From: Deltaproteobacteria bacterium
GTDB taxonomy: Bacteria; Myxococcota; Myxococcia; Myxococcales; 40CM-4-68-19
Direction: 5' to 3'
Assembly: GCA_005879095.1 (NCBI GenBank)
Contig: VBLM01000569.1
Coordinates: 1-7,453 of the forward strand
DNA length: 7,453 nt
Shown here: positions 5,276 through 7,453 of the stretch, one piece after another
How the letters are laid out: each line of letters starts with the position of its first letter
Numbering within the stretch: the stretch's first letter is position 1
Program-made: the position numbers and the translations under genes
The notes under the pieces: generated by a model
What the model was told of the DNA's origin: nothing
Seen by the model: only the letters and a program-made list of their open reading frames with translations
Database searches by the model: none

Positions 5276-6321
5276 TGCTGAAGATCGCCGTCCTCTACGA
5301 GCCGAGCGACAACACCGCGGTGGCGCTCGATCCGGCCCGCGTGCGCCACAAGGAAAGGCGGCGTCCGGGGGCGCGGCGAAGGCGCGGCGTCGAGCGCCGC
5401 CAGAAGCTCGATCGCGAGGAGGTGGTGGAGGCGCTGCGCAAGAACGGATACGAGCCGTTCTTCCACGAGCTGCGGGACGAGGCTGCGCTGCTCGCGCTGG
5501 CCCGGACGCAGGCCGATCTCGTCTTCAACATGGTGGAAGCGTTCGCCGGCGACGACGCGAAGGAAGCGCACGTCGCGGCGTTCCTCGAGCTGCTCGACCT
5601 GCGTTACACGGGCGCGGGTCCGCAGGGACTCTTTCTCGCGCAGGACAAGGCGGTGGCCAAAGAGATCTTCGACTTCCACCACATCCGCACGCCGCGCTTC
5701 GCGGTCTCGTACCGGGGCAAGCTCGACCATGCCGACGATCTCGAGTTTCCCTTGATCGTCAAGCCCGCCAGCGAGGACGGCTCGGTCGGCATCGACGCCG
5801 GCGCGGTCGTTCAGACGCTGCGCGAGCTGATGGAGCGCGTCGCCCTCCTCCAGGAGAAGTTCGACTGTCCGGCGCTGATCGAGGAGTACATCGAGGGGCG
5901 CGAGATCTACGTCGGCGTCCTCGGGAACGACAAACCGAATGCGCTGCCGATCGTCGAGCTGGACTTGTCGAAGCTGCCGGAAGGGATGCCGCACATCGCC
6001 GGCAAGGAAGTGAAATGGGAAAAGGGCACCGAGGCCTACGACCTGACGAAGAGCGCGGCCGCGCAGGGACTCGACGACCCGACCGTCAAGCGGCTGCAGG
6101 ACACGGCCGTCCAGGTGTACGGCGCGCTCAAGCTGCGCGATTACGGCCGCGTCGACATGCGGCTGACGAACGACGGCCGCATCTACGTGATCGAAGCGAA
6201 TCCGAATCCGTGGCTGGCGCCGGAAGCCGAGCTGGCCATGGCGGCGGCGCTCGCCGGCCGAAGCTATGTCCAGCTGATCGGCCAGATCGTCGAACTGGCG
6301 CTCGCCCGTTACGCCGCGTAA
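5275..6321 (+). CDS. ATP-grasp ligase, D-alanine-D-alanine ligase-like
   Basis: 348 aa. ATP-grasp enzymes of this type activate a carboxylate as acyl phosphate and join it to an amine. The ATP-binding part shows DKAVAKEIF (124-132), FPLIVKPASEDGSVGI (158-173, with Lys163 and the mobile Gly-rich loop), ALIEEYIEGREIYVGVLG (200-217), GRVDMRL (291-297) and YVIEANPNPWLAPEAE (304-319). Metal ligands would be Asp294, Glu307 and Asn309. It resembles Ddl in the ATP site, but the EINTLPG-type C-terminal motif of true Ddl is replaced by EANPNPWLAP and the Ddl N-terminal substrate loop is not recognisable. The product is therefore probably not the cell-wall dipeptide. Residues 22-44 are very basic (11 Arg and 2 Lys in 23), an unusual insertion before the N-terminal fold continues at LDREEVVEALRKNGYEP. 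The ATG overlaps the peptidase stop by one base. The ATP-grasp fold is certain, the substrate open. Confidence 0.9.
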   Translation: MLKIAVLYEPSDNTAVALDPARVRHKERRRPGARRRRGVERRQKLDREEVVEALRKNGYEPFFHELRDEAALLALARTQADLVFNMVEAFAGDDAKEAHVAAFLELLDLRYTGAGPQGLFLAQDKAVAKEIFDFHHIRTPRFAVSYRGKLDHADDLEFPLIVKPASEDGSVGIDAGAVVQTLRELMERVALLQEKFDCPALIEEYIEGREIYVGVLGNDKPNALPIVELDLSKLPEGMPHIAGKEVKWEKGTEAYDLTKSAAAQGLDDPTVKRLQDTAVQVYGALKLRDYGRVDMRLTNDGRIYVIEANPNPWLAPEAELAMAAALAGRSYVQLIGQIVELALARYAA

Positions 6322-6330
6322 AACTCGTTC

Positions 6331-6720
6331 ATGGCCGATCTCGAGCAGGCCCGTCGCATCGTCGAGCTCATGGTCCTCACCGCCTGGGCGGACGGCCGCG
6401 TCGAGGGCGTCGAAGCGCTCGCCATCCACAAGTTGACACTCGCCTTTCCGCAGCTGCGCGACGTCGGCCCGACCGGCGAGATCAGCAGCGTGGCGAAGGA
6501 GCGGCTGCAGCGGGCCGGAATCGCCGCGGCCGTGCGCGTGGCGGCCGAGGCCATCACCGATGCGAAGTATCGCGAGATCACCTTTCAGTGCTGCGCCAAA
6601 GTCAGCGGGGCCGACGGCATCTTCATGCAGGAAGAGAACGCCGTTCTCACCGAGTTGCAGAAGGTATTCGGCTACGACAACGAGGACGTGAAGCGCCTGC
6701 TGGTGCTCGCCACCCGGTAG
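6331..6720 (+). CDS. TerB-domain protein (tellurite resistance TerB-like)
   Basis: 129 aa, all-helical, cytosolic. It matches the TerB fold: AWADGRVEGVEALAIHKL (residues 16-33) is the first acidic helix pair, AAVRVAAEAITDAKYREITF (70-89) lies in the middle, and VSGADGIFMQEENAVLTELQ (95-114) repeats the A-x-ADG-x-x-x-x-EE/VE motif before the terminal FGYDNEDVKRLL. The paired acidic motifs are thought to bind metal ions. TerB proteins work in Ter-type stress responses or sit beside membrane and metal-sensing partners; comparative-genomics work on ter systems noted links with ATP-grasp biosynthetic genes. It starts 9 nt after the ATP-grasp stop without a strong ribosome site, consistent with operon translation. 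A direct tellurite role is not implied by the domain alone. Confidence 0.87.
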   Translation: MADLEQARRIVELMVLTAWADGRVEGVEALAIHKLTLAFPQLRDVGPTGEISSVAKERLQRAGIAAAVRVAAEAITDAKYREITFQCCAKVSGADGIFMQEENAVLTELQKVFGYDNEDVKRLLVLATR

Positions 6721-6740
6721 CCCGCTCGCCCTGCGGGCTT
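6719..6740 (+). terminator. Possible weak terminator after the TerB gene
   Basis: AGCCCGC (6719-6725) pairs with GCGGGCT (6733-6739), giving a perfect 7-bp stem with a 7-nt loop that begins within the TerB stop codon. Only TT follows, so termination may be weak or Rho-assisted. A transcription end here would fit the long gap to the next gene. Confidence 0.4.
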
Positions 6741-6935
6741 GCACGAATTTGTCGCGGGTCCTGCGTACACCTCGCTACACCCGTCCACCCGGTCCGGACT
6801 GTCCAGCCTTCTGCAATTTCTACAGCACCGAACGGCTTTTCCCGTTCGATGTTGCACAGGAATTCTGACAGGCACCTGCGGCAGACCCCGGTTCGGGAGA
6901 CTCTCGACCAGGCGACTTCAGCAAGGAGTTCCATC
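6741..6935 (+). promoter_or_regulatory. Upstream region of the HAMP protein gene, with a strong ribosome site
   Basis: I see no gene in this stretch. Near its start two 10-bp units, each with TACACC, stand in tandem (6764-6783). An AT-richer segment (about 6811-6860) holds TTGCAC (6852-6857), but no convincing -10 partner. AAGGAG (6923-6928) lies 7 nt before GTG 6936 and fixes the start of the next gene. Confidence 0.5.
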
Positions 6936-7453
6936 GTGGGCGAATTGCACGATTCGGGGAGCGAGACCAAACGCAGTAAAAAGGGCGGCGAGAACGGGCA
7001 CGCGGGCGGTCCGGATGAGCCCCGGCTCCGGCAGTTGCTCGACGCCTTGACGGCCGCGCAGCACGGCGAATTCGACGTGCGGCTGCCGTTTTCGCGCGGA
7101 AGCGGGCTGATGGCCGAGATCGCTCGCGCCTTCAATTCGGTGGTGGCTCGCAACGAGGCGTTCACGACGGAGATCGTGCGCCTCGAGCGGGTGGTCGGGC
7201 GCGAGGGACGCATGACCGAGCGGGCCTCGCTCGGCGACGTCTTGGGATCGTGGAAGACGAGCGTCAACTCCATCAATGCGCTGATCGCCGACCTGGTGCA
7301 GCCGACGACGGAGGTCGCGCGCGTGCTGCTCGCGGTGGCCGAGGGCGATCTGACGCAGAAGATGGCGCTGGAGATCGAGGGCCAGCCGGTCAAGGGCGAG
7401 TTCCTCCGTATCGGCACCACCGTGAACGCGATGGTCGATCAGCTCAGCTCGTT
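6936..7453 (+). CDS. Soluble multi-HAMP protein, probably a hybrid sensor histidine kinase, 5' part
   Basis: The first 172 residues are visible; the frame runs off the right edge with no stop. The GTG start is set by AAGGAG 7 nt upstream. After a short charged, flexible leader (1-28) come HAMP-like helix pairs: LLDALTAAQHGEFDVRLPF (34-52) leading to AEIARAFNSVVARNEA (60-75); a degenerate middle unit with ERASLGDVLGSWKTSVNSIN (95-114); and a canonical unit PTTEVARVLLAVAEGDLTQK (123-142) with the final helix FLRIGTTVNAMVDQLSS (156-172). Tandem HAMP units beginning with V-AEGDLTQK are typical of Nik1-like group III histidine kinases, usually followed by more HAMP units, GAF domains, a kinase core and receiver domains. 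None of those is visible here. There is no signal peptide or membrane helix in the visible part, so it is likely cytosolic. A chemoreceptor-like protein is the main alternative. Confidence 0.85.
   Translation, partial: MGELHDSGSETKRSKKGGENGHAGGPDEPRLRQLLDALTAAQHGEFDVRLPFSRGSGLMAEIARAFNSVVARNEAFTTEIVRLERVVGREGRMTERASLGDVLGSWKTSVNSINALIADLVQPTTEVARVLLAVAEGDLTQKMALEIEGQPVKGEFLRIGTTVNAMVDQLSS

Noticed and set aside
5242..6744. Minus-strand open frame of 500 codons opposite the ATP-grasp and TerB genes
   Set aside because: Both plus-strand genes have strong family motifs; the reverse frame is rich in Arg, Asp and His without any recognisable fold.
6880..6910. GGTTCGGGA-like sequence suggesting a tRNA T-arm
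   Set aside because: No acceptor, D-arm or anticodon stem can be formed around it.
6647..7420. Minus-strand open frame of 257 codons at the right edge
   Set aside because: It is antisense to the HAMP protein, which has a strong ribosome site, GTG start and recognisable HAMP motifs.

Overview
This is a GC-rich, densely packed chromosomal window with strong Shine-Dalgarno sites at several starts, GTG starts and short intergenic gaps. I found no phage genes, insertion sequences, RNA genes or CRISPR arrays. The gene mix (Peptidase_Mx-like protease, ATP-grasp ligase, TerB, soluble multi-HAMP kinase, proteins of unknown function) suggests a soil-type Acidobacteriota or Myxococcota-like bacterium. 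That assignment is a weak inference; no phylogenetic marker is present.

Left part (1-1876): the 5' portion of a YgiD-type extradiol dioxygenase (minus strand, running off the left edge) is divergent from a cold-shock protein gene. The cold-shock gene has a structured leader and a clear intrinsic terminator. Next comes a 59-aa highly charged protein with a GTG start (817-996), convergent with an 86-aa lipoprotein gene (998-1258, minus). A plus-strand gene of unknown function (1292-1876) appears to lack an internal conserved block.

Middle part (1885-4100, minus strand): a three-gene run reads from right to left. It holds a FEN/Pol I-type 5'-3' exonuclease whose N-terminal segment looks deleted, an exported coiled-coil protein, and a crotonase-fold (enoyl-CoA hydratase-like) enzyme. 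Gaps are 19 and 10 nt.

Right part (4101-6720, plus strand): a divergent intergenic region leads into a tight three-gene operon: an HExxH metallopeptidase-like protein, a D-Ala-D-Ala-ligase-like ATP-grasp enzyme (joined by a TGATG stop/start overlap) and a TerB-domain protein 9 nt further on. This pairing of a peptide-bond-forming fold with a peptide-bond-cleaving fold plus TerB is the best candidate for an undescribed system. It would fit ligation and removal of an amino acid or peptide group under stress control, but substrate and role are unknown.

Right edge (6936-7453): the start of a soluble multi-HAMP protein, probably the sensor part of a hybrid histidine kinase, cut by the window end.

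Two genes (1292-1876 and 3303-4100) appear to lack internal segments compared with my recollection of their families. These are either real decay events or assembly errors, and read-level data would separate the two.
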